Origin: JAJEDW01 sp963555775
Lineage (GTDB): Bacteria > Acidobacteriota > Terriglobia > 20CM-2-55-15
Length of the DNA stretch: 64,000 nucleotides
Assembly: GCA_963555775.3 (NCBI GenBank)
Contig: CAUVWY020000002.1
Span: 516,508 to 580,507, forward strand
Reading direction: 5' to 3'
This document shows positions 52,471-61,044 of this stretch, one piece after another. Numbering within the stretch: the stretch's first letter is position 1; every line of letters begins with the position of its first letter. Made by a program: the position numbers and the translations under genes. The notes beneath the pieces are model-generated. The model saw only the letters and a list, made by a program, of their open reading frames with translations, ran no database searches and was not told the origin of the DNA.

Positions 52471-52631
52471 GAGTCCGTGGTGAAACTCCGCGTCGCACCG
52501 AGACCGGGGAGGCGCCCGTCTGGGAAGGCGCGAGGAGAGAGCATATTCCCAATATGTGACCGACGAGCAACGCAGTCCAGACGGGATGCATCATCGGTCG
52601 AATGCAGCAGGGGTTTCACCACGGGCTCCTA
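52468..52631. repeat. 164-bp segment bounded by 19-bp inverted repeats
   Basis: TAGGAGTCCGTGGTGAAAC (52468-52486) and GTTTCACCACGGGCTCCTA (52613-52631) are inverted copies with one mismatch. The outer TA on both sides could be a target duplication. The left end contains the uvrC stop codon, and the right end contains the stop of a transposase remnant. A small palindrome (CATATT-CCC-AATATG) lies inside. It may be a short non-autonomous element or the end of the decayed IS. Confidence 0.6.
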
Positions 52632-52780
52632 CGCGCTTGGCCGAACTTCGAGCGCTGCAGTGGCGCGAGGTTGAGAGCGGCGTATTGAACGAGCGCCCGT
52701 TTGAGAACGTTCTCCCGACTGCGGAGGAAGACGCGCCGCATGCCGCCGGTTTCCAGGCCATGAGCGCAGGGACGTTCCAG
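52616..52780 (-). pseudogene. C-terminal remnant of an IS1182-like transposase
   Basis: The minus strand reads H-G-L-E-T-G-G-M-R-R-V-F-L-R-S-R-E-N-V-L-K-R-A-L-V-Q, closely resembling the C-terminal E-T-G-G-M-R-R-x-x-L-R-G-R-E-N-x-L-K-R stretch of IS1182-type transposases. The catalytic part is absent and the end is diverged. It shows that an IS once sat between uvrC and the next gene. The rest of 52781-52969 holds only a candidate promoter (TGCTAACAT near 52905). Confidence 0.6.
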
Positions 52781-52969
52781 CATCATGCAGGCGCCCGCTC
52801 CCACTCCCTTTCCCGCTTCCAATCCCACTGTAGGTGCAGTCTATGACTGCACGATTACCGCACGATCGCGACCGGCGGCGGGTCGTTGTGGCTGCAAGCG
52901 ACTGTGCTAACATCGATTATGCCCGTTGTATCCCTTTTGGACTTCGACGGGTGAAGAGGGAGGTTTCCG

Positions 52970-53326
52970 ATGGGTAGTACAGGTGACAAGGTTCTTTGCT
53001 TTCTGGTTGGTGTCAGTGTAGGCAGCATCGCGGCTCTGTTGTATGCGCCGAAGTCGGGACGCGAAACACGCGATGAGATTTCCAGGAAGGCCAACGAAAG
53101 CCGGGAACTCATCGGTCGCAAGCTCGATGAAGGCCGGAGCCTTGTGGAGGATGGCGGCCGCCGGGTCACAAGCGAGGTGACTTCCATTGTCGATCGTGGA
53201 CGCGGCGAGGTCGATCAACTGGTCGAGAAAGGCCGAACAGTTATCGACCGCCAGAAGGAACATTTGGCCGCGGCGTTCGAAGCCGGTAAGGAAGCATACA
53301 TGGACGACAAAGGCAGTTCGGAATGA
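52970..53326 (+). CDS. YtxH domain protein
   Basis: 118 aa. An N-terminal hydrophobic segment (V-L-C-F-L-V-G-V-S-V-G-S-I-A-A-L-L) with Y-A-P-K-S-G-R-E-T-R-D-E is the YtxH/gas-vesicle-like signature, followed by a charged helix/coiled coil. Related proteins are membrane-bound general-stress proteins. GGGAGG lies ahead of the ATG. It overlaps the next gene by ATGA, and the two products probably form a membrane pair. Confidence 0.85.
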   Translation: MGSTGDKVLCFLVGVSVGSIAALLYAPKSGRETRDEISRKANESRELIGRKLDEGRSLVEDGGRRVTSEVTSIVDRGRGEVDQLVEKGRTVIDRQKEHLAAAFEAGKEAYMDDKGSSE

Positions 53327-53832
53327 TCGGGGAGGTCGTTTTGAACGATTTGTTGACGCTGTTCGTCGGTATTGCCGCGTTGGCGATAGTTCTGCAGACC
53401 GGTTTGCTGCTGGGCATCTTGCTACTCACCCGCCGCGTTACGCGGGTTATCGGAGAGGTAGAACTGACTCTCGGGCAATTGAGGGAGTTGGCGCCTTCTC
53501 TGAAGACGGTGGCCGACAACTTGAGGACGGTATCCGCCGATGCCGTCGAGATTGGCAGTGTCGCCCGCGCGCAAATCCACCGGATCGATGAAATGGTCGA
53601 AGAGACCAACCGTACTTTGCGGGAACAGTTGCAGAAGGTGGATCGGATGAGCAGCGAGGTGGCCGATCGGGCGAACGAGACCATGGATGTGGTTCAGGAG
53701 TCCATCGTGCGTCCGGTTCGCGAAGTCGGCGCGCTCGCGCGTGGAATCGCAAAGGGTTTCGAACTGCTGCTGAATCGGAAAGGTCGTCAGACGGTCGACA
53801 GTGCCCATCAGGACGAAGAACTTTTTATCTGA
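53323..53832 (+). CDS. DUF948-like membrane protein
   Basis: 169 aa with one N-terminal membrane span (about 10-34) and a long amphipathic coiled coil of DUF948/methyl-accepting-like character (L-A-P-S-L-K-T-V-A-D-N-L-R-T-V-S-A). YtxH and DUF948 proteins commonly occur together. It is translated from an ATGA overlap with the YtxH gene. Possibly an envelope stress or structural component; the specific role is unknown. Confidence 0.7.
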   Translation: MIGEVVLNDLLTLFVGIAALAIVLQTGLLLGILLLTRRVTRVIGEVELTLGQLRELAPSLKTVADNLRTVSADAVEIGSVARAQIHRIDEMVEETNRTLREQLQKVDRMSSEVADRANETMDVVQESIVRPVREVGALARGIAKGFELLLNRKGRQTVDSAHQDEELFI

Positions 53833-53984
53833 GGGATTTGACGGTCGTCGGCAAACGATATCCACCGGGCGTCGTATTCAGCGTCGTTTCCAGGATCGAT
53901 TCCAGAATTGCCGTGATGGGTAAGAGCGGGGCGCCACATGCGGCTCCTTGCAGCCCGTGGCAGGCTCCTAGCTGCTGACACAAC

Positions 53985-54671
53985 ATGTCCAACGCCGGTC
54001 GGATTGAAGTTCCCCTTTTCCCGCTGCCGAATGTCGTGCTGTTTCCGGGCGCGATGTTGCCTCTCCACATTTTCGAGGAGCGGTACAAGACGATGATCGA
54101 GTCCTGTCTCGAAGACGACGTGCCCTTCGGCGTCGTGTTGTTTGCCGGCGACCAGGAGTCCGTGTCGTCGATCCGGAATGTCGGTGTTCTGGCCCGAATA
54201 TCCGAGGTTGAACGGATGAGCGACGGCCGCATGAACATCATGACCGAGGGTGAGGCGCGGTTCAGGATTTCGAGGTTCACTTCCCGGGCGCCGGCTTGGC
54301 GCGCAGAGGTGGATTTTCTCGACGACCGCCCTGAACCCGATTCGGTCCTGTCGCCGCTGGGCGGAGAATTGGGGGAGCTTTATCTTGAGGCCTACCGGAA
54401 GGGTCTGGAACTGACGGGGCAAAAGCCCGGTGAGATCGAGCTGCCGACCTCGGCAACCGAACTTTCATTCATGGTGTCTTACGTTCTGGATATGGGGGTT
54501 GCCGCCCAGCAGGAACTTCTGGAGACGACTTCTGTTCGTGACCGCCTGACAACCTTGATCGAGTATCTCAAGGAAGCCAATAGTCGGCTTGGCGAACAGG
54601 TTCACCAAAAGAGAGTGAACGAAACCGTTCTTGGAAACGGAAATCTGGGATACCCGAAGTCTTCCCAATAG
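53985..54671 (+). CDS. LON substrate-binding-domain protein
   Basis: A 228-aa stand-alone Lon N-terminal (PUA-like) domain protein. It starts near I-E-V-P-L-F-P-L-P-N-V-V-L-F-P-G and continues P-L-H-I-F-E-E-R-Y. There is no ATPase or protease domain. Such proteins are thought to bind protein substrates, but their role is not settled. The last 40 residues are a helical tail. It is 30 bases ahead of the OmpA-like gene. Confidence 0.88.
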   Translation: MSNAGRIEVPLFPLPNVVLFPGAMLPLHIFEERYKTMIESCLEDDVPFGVVLFAGDQESVSSIRNVGVLARISEVERMSDGRMNIMTEGEARFRISRFTSRAPAWRAEVDFLDDRPEPDSVLSPLGGELGELYLEAYRKGLELTGQKPGEIELPTSATELSFMVSYVLDMGVAAQQELLETTSVRDRLTTLIEYLKEANSRLGEQVHQKRVNETVLGNGNLGYPKSSQ

Positions 54672-54701
54672 AAAGAACACGCGAAAGCGGGGAGTGGATC
54701 C

Positions 54702-55592
54702 ATGGCGGGCGTCAACGGCTTGAATGAAGAAGCCCGAAAGGATGGCGGTCGACCGAACGACAGTCTTTTTGCGGTGCGTACCGTGCTGCCAAGCCTGATC
54801 GTTCTGGTTGCCGTAATCGCGATCGGATACCTGATTCTCGATCGACTCTCAACGATGGACGAGCGAATGGCAGGGTTCGACGCGGGCATCGAACAACTTG
54901 CCGACCAAGCCGAACGAGCGGTCGTTGCCGCCAACTCGGCTCGCGAAGTTGCCGACACCGCCCTCACTCGGGCTGCCGGCGCCGAGCAGAACGCGGCCGA
55001 GGCTGCACGGACCCGTGAGGCGGCCCTGGAGTCACGGCGGGTCGCCGAAGCGATGGCGGCCGAGGCTGAAGAAGTTGCGCGGGTTGCGACCGAGGAGGCT
55101 GGCCGCGCGCGTGCGGACCTGGAACGCCTCGAACAGGAACGTCAGGAAGAGTTGGATCGCCTGCAGGCAGCGCTCGGGGCAATCGTTGAAACACGCCGTA
55201 CCGCGCTTGGGCTTGTCATGAATTTCGGCAGCGACGCCATCGAGTTCGGGTTTGACAGTGCGGACCTGGGCGGTGGAGACCGCGAGTTGCTGAGTCGGGT
55301 TGCGGGAATCCTGCTCACCTCGAGCGGGTTTTCTGTCGCCGTTTACGGTCATACCGACGATGTGGGTACGGAGGAGTACAATCAGACCCTTTCAGAGCGG
55401 CGCGCCCGGTCCGTCAGGGATTACCTGGTCGAAGCCGGCGTCAGTCCGGAGATCGTCTCTACTCTGGGATACGGAAAATCGAGTCCCCGCGTCCAAGGAA
55501 CAACCCCTGAAGCCCGCGCCATGAATCGCCGTGTGGAGATCGCGATCATTGACGTCAATCTCGGCCCCGCGCGAGCGATTGACCAACCATAG
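54702..55592 (+). CDS. OmpA-family protein with membrane anchor and coiled coil
   Basis: 296 aa. One membrane span (about 26-45) is followed by an Ala/Glu/Arg-rich coiled coil (50-160), then a C-terminal OmpA domain that binds peptidoglycan (D-S-A-D-L, Y-G-H-T-D-D-V-G-T-E-E-Y-N, L-S-E-R-R-A-R-S-V, N-R-R-V-E-I). It tethers the membrane to the cell wall. The layout (anchor, long coil, OmpA) is like flagellar MotB-type or Pal-like proteins without the motor motif. Its TAG stop coincides with the start of repeat copy 3. Confidence 0.88.
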   Translation: MAGVNGLNEEARKDGGRPNDSLFAVRTVLPSLIVLVAVIAIGYLILDRLSTMDERMAGFDAGIEQLADQAERAVVAANSAREVADTALTRAAGAEQNAAEAARTREAALESRRVAEAMAAEAEEVARVATEEAGRARADLERLEQERQEELDRLQAALGAIVETRRTALGLVMNFGSDAIEFGFDSADLGGGDRELLSRVAGILLTSSGFSVAVYGHTDDVGTEEYNQTLSERRARSVRDYLVEAGVSPEIVSTLGYGKSSPRVQGTTPEARAMNRRVEIAIIDVNLGPARAIDQP

Positions 55593-55803
55593 CCCGCCTT
55601 TCTCACGAGTTGTCTGCTACAGCGCCGGATCCATCCGCCAGTGCTGGGGCGCTATATTCCCAGTGGAGGCAACCCGTGTGCGGGCACGAGCGCTTGATCC
55701 GGCGCGAGGAACGCGCCGCTACGCGCCCGGCGCGAGGAACGCGCCGTAGCTCTGACGGCGTCTCCGACTCTTCGCGACGAAAACCCGTGAGAAAGGCGGG
55801 CTA
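55590..55803 (+). repeat. Dispersed inverted-end repeat, copy 3
   Basis: TAGCCCGCCTTTCTCACGAG at the left; at the right the inverted form CGTGAGAAAGGCGGGCTA. It is nearly the full reverse complement of copy 1, with the same two GGCGCGAGGAACGCGCC-type internal repeats. It lies between convergent genes. The first TAG is the stop of the OmpA-like gene. It may act as a bidirectional barrier to transcription because its ends pair with each other. Confidence 0.8.
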
Positions 55804-55819
55804 GCGGGAGGATTCAGGG

Positions 55820-58360
55820 TCAGGCGCCTTCCTCGAAAATCCGCAAGCGACGCAGGAGAAGGTCGGCGAAGTAGAGCAGCAGCGCGACGACAGCCAGATA
55901 GGGCCACATTGGCGTGGGCCGGACGATGCTTTCGTTGTCTGTCGCGAAGATGCGGCTTGCATCGGGGTCGAAGACGCCCCCCGTCGACGCGGCAAGCTCT
56001 CCGAGCAGTTCGTTGTCGGGTGGGTAGAAGTGGTGCTCGTCCGGGTACGAGTAGGGCAGGACGCGGGACACTCCGCCGTCATTGCCGGTCAGCCGGAACA
56101 CGTAGCTGCCGCGTTCGTCGAGCGGCAGCGTTGCTTCATAGAAACCGGGTCCGGATTGGCGAAGCTCGACGACGCTCGCGTTCCCGGCAGGGCTGACGAC
56201 GCGTACTTCCGCATCGAGTTCGTTAAGGAAACTGCCGTCATCGTTCAGTGCGCTGACCGAAATCATCGCCTCGTCGTCGTTCTTCTCGATGACAAAGTCC
56301 AGTTCACCGTTGTCCCCCCGCCGCATCGTTTCTCGAACAACCTGCGGCCAGAACTTGGCGTATCCGTCCCAGGTCAACCACTCCGCCGACCACCGATCCT
56401 TGACATCGGAAGTGAACGCCAGGGTCTTGCCGAGTCCGTATTGCCACCGCGCCAGTATCGGTTTCGGTTCGTCTTCGTCGGATTCCAACAGGATTTCAGC
56501 CGTATCCTTGGCCAATGTTGAAACGTATCCGAGCAATGGGGGGCTGCTGTCGAAGTCGATGCCGCTGAGCGCCTCAACTTCCTTGATAACGACTGCCTGA
56601 AAAGGTCGTTCGCTCAGCGTTCCCTGCGTGGCCAGTTCGGTTTCCTCGGTAAAGATCTGGGGAACCATGGCGGCGTCTTCGATAAAATAGTTCCGGCCAT
56701 TGCCCCAATCCGCGATCGAGTTGAGCAACGCGCGGTCCGCCCCGTTTCCGACTGCAACCGTCGACACGGTTTCGTCGGCAGCCGCCATTTCCTCGACCAG
56801 CGAGGCAAAGTCGTCGGGGAGCGAACGTCCGTCCGAAAGGAGAATGACGTGCTTGATCTCGGACTCGCTGTCGATCAGTTCCAGGTGCGCTTCCTGAAGC
56901 GCCGGGTAGATATTGGTCTCGCCGCCGGCCACGATCATGCTGATGTTCTGATTGATCATTTCGCGCCGCTCGGCCGGCTGCAGGCGGACCGGCCAGTAGT
57001 GGTTGTAGTCGAATGCGACCAGCCCGATCAGGTGGTCGTCGTCCAGAACTTCCACCGCGGCTTTTGAGGCTTCCTTGGCCAATTCCAGTTTGCTCCCGCC
57101 CATGCTTCCTGACTTGTCCAGAACGATTATCAGCGAAACCGTAGGCGGCTCCCGCTCCAGGTCGAAGCTGACCGGCAGAATCTCTTCGATCTGTGTTTCC
57201 GAATAGCCGTCTTCGCCGAAAACGGAATCCCCGCCGGCCAGAATGAAACCGCCGCCGAGATCGCGGACGTACGTGGCCAGGGCATCCATCTGTCCATCGG
57301 TAAGGGCGTCCGCCCGAACGTCGCTGAGTACGATGGTTTCGAAGGCGTCGTATTCTTCGACGCTGAGGGGTATGTCGCCGGGCGTACGGACCTCGACATC
57401 GATTCCTTCGCCTACCAGGATGTCCCGCAGGTAGTGCGCACTCTCGCCCCGGCCTTCGATGTACAGGACCTTGGGTTTTCCGTCGACTGCGACGGACTCC
57501 AGAAAAACGTTGTTTCCGGGAACGGTGTCGTTTTGGACGCGGACCGCGGCCTGAATGTTGACCGGTCCGGTTTCGGAAACCCGAATTTCGAAAGCGATTC
57601 GGTTGATACCCGGAATCAGATCCACTTCCCGCGTTTCGAGCGTTTCGCCGGCCATTAGAAGCTCGACTTCTCCAGGCGTCGTCATCTGACTGTAGACGTG
57701 GACTTCAAGAGGGAACAGTTCCTGGTCCGTCACTCTCGAAGGCGTCAGCACGTCTTCGATCCAGACATCCGGGCCCGTCAGGGCGCCCATGGGCCGGGTG
57801 AAGGCCGTCACGCTCTCGCCACGCATCCGGCGAATGGTGTTCTTGACGGTTCCGGCGTTCTCGTTGCCGTCCGACAGGATGACCAGGCGCTTCAGATGGT
57901 GCGGAGCGAAGCTCCCCATGGCCAGATCGATTGCGTCCTCCAGGTTCGTCGAGGTCTGGTCGATCGCACCATCGGCTTCCAGGTCCGAAACTTCAACCCC
58001 ACGCAACTCTTCGATGCTGTCGAATACTCGGGGGTTTGCCGCAAAGGGAATAAATCGGGCTTGTTCGGGTTGGCCGGATTCGTTGATCTCTTCGATCCAT
58101 TCCATGGCCGACAGGATCTGATCCGGTGCGACGCTCTGGGAGACATCCAGGAGATAGATCACGGAGATCCACGTTCCGGTCCTTCTGAGGACCGGCTGCA
58201 TCAGAGCCAGGGCCAGAAATACCACGACGCCCGACCGTACCAGTGTTGACGTACGAAGATGTCCGGGAGTCAGATTGACAAGCGACCGCCTGGCGACCCA
58301 CCAGAGGTAGGGAATCACCGCAAGAAGCAGCAACGGCCAGTATGTTTCGAATCTCAGCAC
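55820..58360 (-). CDS. VWA / glutamine-amidotransferase-like membrane protein
   Basis: 846 aa. Two N-terminal membrane spans (about 8-24, 43-58) precede a first VWA-like domain with D-V-S-Q-S (72-76), then a class-I amidotransferase-like region (V-L-Y-I-E-G-R-G ... G-G-G-F-I-L-A-G-G-D, about 298-378). A second VWA domain has a full MIDAS D-K-S-G-S (415-419). A beta region and a final membrane span (about 815-835) complete it. It is the last gene of the MoxR operon, 16 bases after the BatA-like gene, and probably a large periplasmic assembly or interaction platform. Confidence 0.85.
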   Translation of the reverse strand: MLRFETYWPLLLLAVIPYLWWVARRSLVNLTPGHLRTSTLVRSGVVVFLALALMQPVLRRTGTWISVIYLLDVSQSVAPDQILSAMEWIEEINESGQPEQARFIPFAANPRVFDSIEELRGVEVSDLEADGAIDQTSTNLEDAIDLAMGSFAPHHLKRLVILSDGNENAGTVKNTIRRMRGESVTAFTRPMGALTGPDVWIEDVLTPSRVTDQELFPLEVHVYSQMTTPGEVELLMAGETLETREVDLIPGINRIAFEIRVSETGPVNIQAAVRVQNDTVPGNNVFLESVAVDGKPKVLYIEGRGESAHYLRDILVGEGIDVEVRTPGDIPLSVEEYDAFETIVLSDVRADALTDGQMDALATYVRDLGGGFILAGGDSVFGEDGYSETQIEEILPVSFDLEREPPTVSLIIVLDKSGSMGGSKLELAKEASKAAVEVLDDDHLIGLVAFDYNHYWPVRLQPAERREMINQNISMIVAGGETNIYPALQEAHLELIDSESEIKHVILLSDGRSLPDDFASLVEEMAAADETVSTVAVGNGADRALLNSIADWGNGRNYFIEDAAMVPQIFTEETELATQGTLSERPFQAVVIKEVEALSGIDFDSSPPLLGYVSTLAKDTAEILLESDEDEPKPILARWQYGLGKTLAFTSDVKDRWSAEWLTWDGYAKFWPQVVRETMRRGDNGELDFVIEKNDDEAMISVSALNDDGSFLNELDAEVRVVSPAGNASVVELRQSGPGFYEATLPLDERGSYVFRLTGNDGGVSRVLPYSYPDEHHFYPPDNELLGELAASTGGVFDPDASRIFATDNESIVRPTPMWPYLAVVALLLYFADLLLRRLRIFEEGA

Positions 58361-58376
58361 GGTTCCCCAGACGATT

Positions 58377-60152
58377 TCATGACGTGATCCGGCGGTTGTA
58401 GGTCCACCACTCCAGTGCGATCAGGAGCGTGGCTGCCAACAGCATGTAGAACCATAACTCGTTTCCGGCGAGGGGCAGCGGTGTCGAGCCGGATTCGACA
58501 TCGGCCAGCGGCGTTCCATTGATGTCCGAGCTTTCCGGGTCCGTCATATTGGCCGCGACCCGGATTCTCCGCCCATTGGCCGTCGCCGTCAGGAGATCGG
58601 GTTCGTTCAATTCGACGACTGCACCGCCTGCTCTCGGGGACGCGTCGAGAGGAGTGCCGTCCAGCTGGCTGATGTCGACGGTTCCCGCCGGGAACTCGAT
58701 TTCTCCAAGGCCGCTGGTTTCGGCCAGTGTTTCGCCGGAGAACCAACCCAGAACGTTTTCCACGAAAATCGGAAAACCAAGATGGAAGGCAAAGTCCGAA
58801 TCGTCGAGCGCGAAAGTGGTGATGACAGTGCGGTTTCCGCCCGGATTTTCGTTGACCATGATCAACGGCGTGTTGCCCGAGGCTGCGACAACGTTCAGAC
58901 CCGCCGGATCGACAACAGTAGCCGCATCGATGCCAAGATCGTATAACGGCACGAACCGCATGACGGGATGCTCTTCATTCCACGAGGAGATCTCAATCTC
59001 CGTATCGAGCGCCCGCGCGGAAGGCAACCACGAGACATCCGCGACTCCGAACAGGAGGCTCGGTCGTTCCGGCGGGGTACTCGATGCGACCCCGTCAAAC
59101 ACATAGACGTCGGTCGATACGGACTCTTCCAACGCCGCCGGAGAAGTGATGGTCAACTCAACCTCGGGCGTGAGTCTGAGCAATGTTTCCAGATACCCAT
59201 CGAGTTCCCGTGTCACGAGCGTGACGTTCAATCTGCCGCGAACGGGCAGATAGCTGAATGCGACATCGTCGGTTGCGAAACGGTCCCCCGCGGCCTGGAC
59301 CCGCGCTTGAATACCTCCGCCTTCGAAGCCTGCCAGGTCGAGAGCTTCCTGCCAGATTCCGCCCGGTGTCAGGTTTGCACCCCGAACCACGCGCTGACCG
59401 CCGACCCCGGCAACGACGACCGCGGCTTCTTTCGGAGTCTCGGAATAGTTCGCGACCTGGATGAATGCCGTGTAGCCGGACGTGCTCGTCGGATCGACCT
59501 GGATCTCGAACGCGGTGATGCCGACGTTGTCAGCGGCCTCGAATACAGAGACAACCGACGCGTCGGCCGGGACACCATTCGGCGGTGCGACGCCGTCGGT
59601 GATGAAGTAGGTTCGAGCGTTTGTGGATGGGAGTTCAGGAAAGCGGCCGCTTCCGGAAAAAGGCCTCATCCGTCCGATTGCTTCCAGTACGGCGTTGGGG
59701 TCGTCCATTACGGTGGTTTGGACGCGGCCGGCCGTGTCGGCGGCCATGACTCCGGCCGCAAAATGACCGGCATCCAGAATGCGCCGCGCTTCCTCGACCG
59801 CCATTTCCCAACGCGTTTGGCCAGAAGCCGTCGACGCGTCCATCGATCTCGACGTGTCCATAACGATGACGACAGGTTGAAGCGCGGCTTCGGAGGCTGT
59901 GAAGTAGGGTCGCCCGACCGACAACGCAATCAGCAACGCGATCGTCAAAGCCAGCAACAGCGAGAGCAAGCGCCGAAGTTTTTCGATCAGGGAGTTGGCT
60001 TGCCGGTCGTGCAATACCTTTTGCCACAGCAATGCCGACCCGACAAGAACTCGGCGGTGGTGGAGTTTCAGAAAGAAAAGCGCCAGGACCGTGCCGATAG
60101 TCACCAGGGCGAACAGAAAGGCCTGAAGCGCCGTTAGGCTGAGGAAACTCAT
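58377..60152 (-). CDS. BatA-like VWA membrane protein
   Basis: 591 aa. Two N-terminal membrane segments (about 8-28 and 62-79, with the BatA opening F-F-L-K-L-H-H-R-R-V) precede a VWA domain with MIDAS D-T-S-R-S (99-103), beta-rich periplasmic parts and a C-terminal membrane span (about 568-585, ending Y-N-R-R). It starts inside the DUF58 stop (ATGA). MoxR AAA ATPases are thought to remodel such VWA proteins. Confidence 0.87.
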   Translation of the reverse strand: MSFLSLTALQAFLFALVTIGTVLALFFLKLHHRRVLVGSALLWQKVLHDRQANSLIEKLRRLLSLLLALTIALLIALSVGRPYFTASEAALQPVVIVMDTSRSMDASTASGQTRWEMAVEEARRILDAGHFAAGVMAADTAGRVQTTVMDDPNAVLEAIGRMRPFSGSGRFPELPSTNARTYFITDGVAPPNGVPADASVVSVFEAADNVGITAFEIQVDPTSTSGYTAFIQVANYSETPKEAAVVVAGVGGQRVVRGANLTPGGIWQEALDLAGFEGGGIQARVQAAGDRFATDDVAFSYLPVRGRLNVTLVTRELDGYLETLLRLTPEVELTITSPAALEESVSTDVYVFDGVASSTPPERPSLLFGVADVSWLPSARALDTEIEISSWNEEHPVMRFVPLYDLGIDAATVVDPAGLNVVAASGNTPLIMVNENPGGNRTVITTFALDDSDFAFHLGFPIFVENVLGWFSGETLAETSGLGEIEFPAGTVDISQLDGTPLDASPRAGGAVVELNEPDLLTATANGRRIRVAANMTDPESSDINGTPLADVESGSTPLPLAGNELWFYMLLAATLLIALEWWTYNRRITS

Positions 60153-61036
60153 TTGAGAAACCTGCCCTGACGAAAGACCTGAAGCACAAGGTCTTCGAAC
60201 GGATAGTCGGTCACCGTTCGAACGTAGCCTAATTGGTACTTGACGCAGTGTCTCCGAATCTCTTCGGAGAACCGGTCCATTTCACGCCGGTACGCCTCGA
60301 GCAGCGCTGGGGTGACTGTCATTTCCTGACTCTGTTGAGTTTCGGAATCCACCAGTTGGACCTGTCCGCGGACACGGGGCAGGACATCTTCGTGCGCGGC
60401 CACTTGGAGGACAAAGACATCGTGGCGGTAGTAACGCAGCATATTGAGACCGTATTCAAAGCCGCCCGGTTCGAAGAAGTCCGAGATGACGACGGCCAGC
60501 CCCCGGCGCCGACTGCCGGTGCAGAACATCTTGAAGGCTTCGCGGCCGTTGGTCTCACCGCCCGTTGTGATCTCGGACAGGAACTGAAACACGCGAAAGA
60601 TCTGACTCTTTCCACGTTGGGGAGCAAGTTCGCTACGGATGCCGTCAGCGTAGGCCACCACTCGCACCCGGTCCAGGTTGGCCAGCCCGATGTAACAGAG
60701 CGCCGCGGCGACGCTCTTGGCGTATTCGAGCTTTCCGGGATCGCCGTATGCCATCGACTGGCTGCAATCCACGAAGACGTAGATCGGCAGATCTTCTTCT
60801 TCCTCGTACAGGCGCAGCAACAAGCGGCCCAACCGCAGGTAGGTCTTCCAATCCAGATAGCGAAAATCGTCTCCCGCGACGTATCCCCGGTAGTCGGCGA
60901 ATTCGAGTCCGGAACCCAGTTTTCGGGATCGCCTTTCGGCCTTGAACTGCCCCGAGAACCGTTTCGAAACCAGTGCCAGATACTCCAGCTTTCGCATGAA
61001 CTGTTCGTCGAATCCGGCGATCTCGGCTAACGGCAT
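60149..61036 (-). CDS. DUF58 domain protein
   Basis: A 295-aa cytoplasmic protein. The DUF58 signature G-L-E-F-A-D-Y-R-G-Y-V-A-G-D-D-F-R-Y-L-D-W (43-63) precedes a VWA-like MIDAS D-C-S-Q-S (90-94). DUF58 proteins are the usual partner of MoxR ATPases. It starts 8 bases after the MoxR gene and overlaps the BatA-like gene by 4 bases. Confidence 0.93.
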   Translation of the reverse strand: MPLAEIAGFDEQFMRKLEYLALVSKRFSGQFKAERRSRKLGSGLEFADYRGYVAGDDFRYLDWKTYLRLGRLLLRLYEEEEDLPIYVFVDCSQSMAYGDPGKLEYAKSVAAALCYIGLANLDRVRVVAYADGIRSELAPQRGKSQIFRVFQFLSEITTGGETNGREAFKMFCTGSRRRGLAVVISDFFEPGGFEYGLNMLRYYRHDVFVLQVAAHEDVLPRVRGQVQLVDSETQQSQEMTVTPALLEAYRREMDRFSEEIRRHCVKYQLGYVRTVTDYPFEDLVLQVFRQGRFLK

Positions 61037-61044
61037 GGGTCGAA

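Noticed and set aside
52540..52554. Perfect palindrome CATATT-CCC-AATATG
   Set aside because: Too short to call an operator on its own; no regulator gene is linked. Mentioned inside the inverted-repeat entry only.
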